Source: Marinobacter pelagius
Lineage (GTDB): Bacteria; Pseudomonadota; Gammaproteobacteria; Pseudomonadales; Oleiphilaceae
Assembly: GCF_003315345.1 (NCBI RefSeq)
Contig: NZ_QNRO01000026.1
Location: 1-49,171, forward strand
Direction of reading: 5' to 3'
Length of the DNA stretch: 49,171 bases
In this document: piece by piece, positions 49,008 to 49,171 of the stretch
Layout: each line of letters starts with the position of its first letter
How positions within the stretch are numbered: position 1 is the first letter of the stretch
Program-made: the position numbers and the translations under genes
The notes under the pieces: model-generated
What the model saw: only the letters and a program-made list of their open reading frames with translations
The model's database searches: none
Told to the model about the DNA's origin: nothing

Positions 49008-49171
49008 ACCGCGTTTCTCCCTGATCTTGTTTTTGGAATGCACGCTTTGAGTCTATCAGTCGGACGCATATAAAAAAGGGGTATCCGGAATTTCTGGTTG
49101 ATAAAATGCCAAAGATGTAAAGAAGAAAATCTTTCTCAGCGGATTATCTGATTGATCCTCTTCAGCCTACT

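Overview
The window looks like a chromosomal segment of a marine, Marinobacter-like gammaproteobacterium. This is inferred from gene content, from the high-GC codon use seen throughout, and from protein features such as Tat-exported PhoD and PhoX-like proteins, a tsdBA thiosulfate dehydrogenase pair, two acyl-CoA synthetases and a PA0069-type radical SAM protein. I could not run a database search, so the genus is a guess. About fifty protein genes are packed on both strands. I see no rRNA, tRNA, CRISPR array, prophage or insertion sequence, and the region reads mostly as core genome.

Layout. 1-0.5 kb: a ppnP-like gene without a visible start codon. 0.5-7 kb: a fatty acyl-CoA synthetase, then on the minus strand a PhoX-like protein, PhoD phosphatase and D-amino-acid dehydrogenase DadA. 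7-12.8 kb: YciH, a DUF4136 lipoprotein, YigZ, a CpxAR-like two-component pair, a FemAB/GNAT-like protein and a membrane-anchored unknown. 12.8-15 kb: coupled nicotinamide salvage genes (pncA, pncB-type) and dodecin. 15-20 kb: DUF3750, the AzlCD exporter, divergent leucine dehydrogenase and an NSS-family transporter. 20-24 kb: sirtuin, spermidine-synthase-like protein, DUF1415 and the ABC-F protein YbiT. 24-30.5 kb: PpiC, a VanZ-like fusion, an M24 enzyme lacking metal ligands, an RNase Z-like MBL protein, DUF2059, an SLT-domain protein and a LysR regulator. 30.5-33 kb: a 64-aa small protein, a second acyl-CoA synthetase and a 35-aa membrane peptide. 33-36 kb: Lrp regulator divergent from an AstA-like / HglS pair, then Pcm. 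36-40.6 kb: an AbiTii-like protein, TauE/SafE permease, a radical SAM protein behind a LexA box and a YcbB-type L,D-transpeptidase. 40.6-49 kb: tsdBA, a lipoprotein, an OYE-family enzyme, a fluoroacetate-dehalogenase-like hydrolase, a ZIP transporter, a GMC oxidoreductase, a LysE exporter and a Rossmann-fold protein.

How genes work together. Amino-acid catabolism and transport recur: DadA, AzlCD with leucine dehydrogenase and the NSS transporter, Lrp with AstA-like and HglS, and LysE. NAD metabolism is represented by pncA/pncB, with a sirtuin that would release nicotinamide. Lipid use is represented by two acyl-CoA synthetases, and energy metabolism by tsdBA.

Non-coding structure is rich. 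There is a twin 30-bp hairpin repeat at three gene ends. There are two copies of a long inverted-repeat element whose 25-bp terminal stems differ in sequence but remain perfectly paired. Several convergent gene pairs end in short hairpins that contain both stop codons. Plausible operators lie before the radical SAM gene (LexA), leucine dehydrogenase, the Lrp/AstA divergon and the two-component operon.
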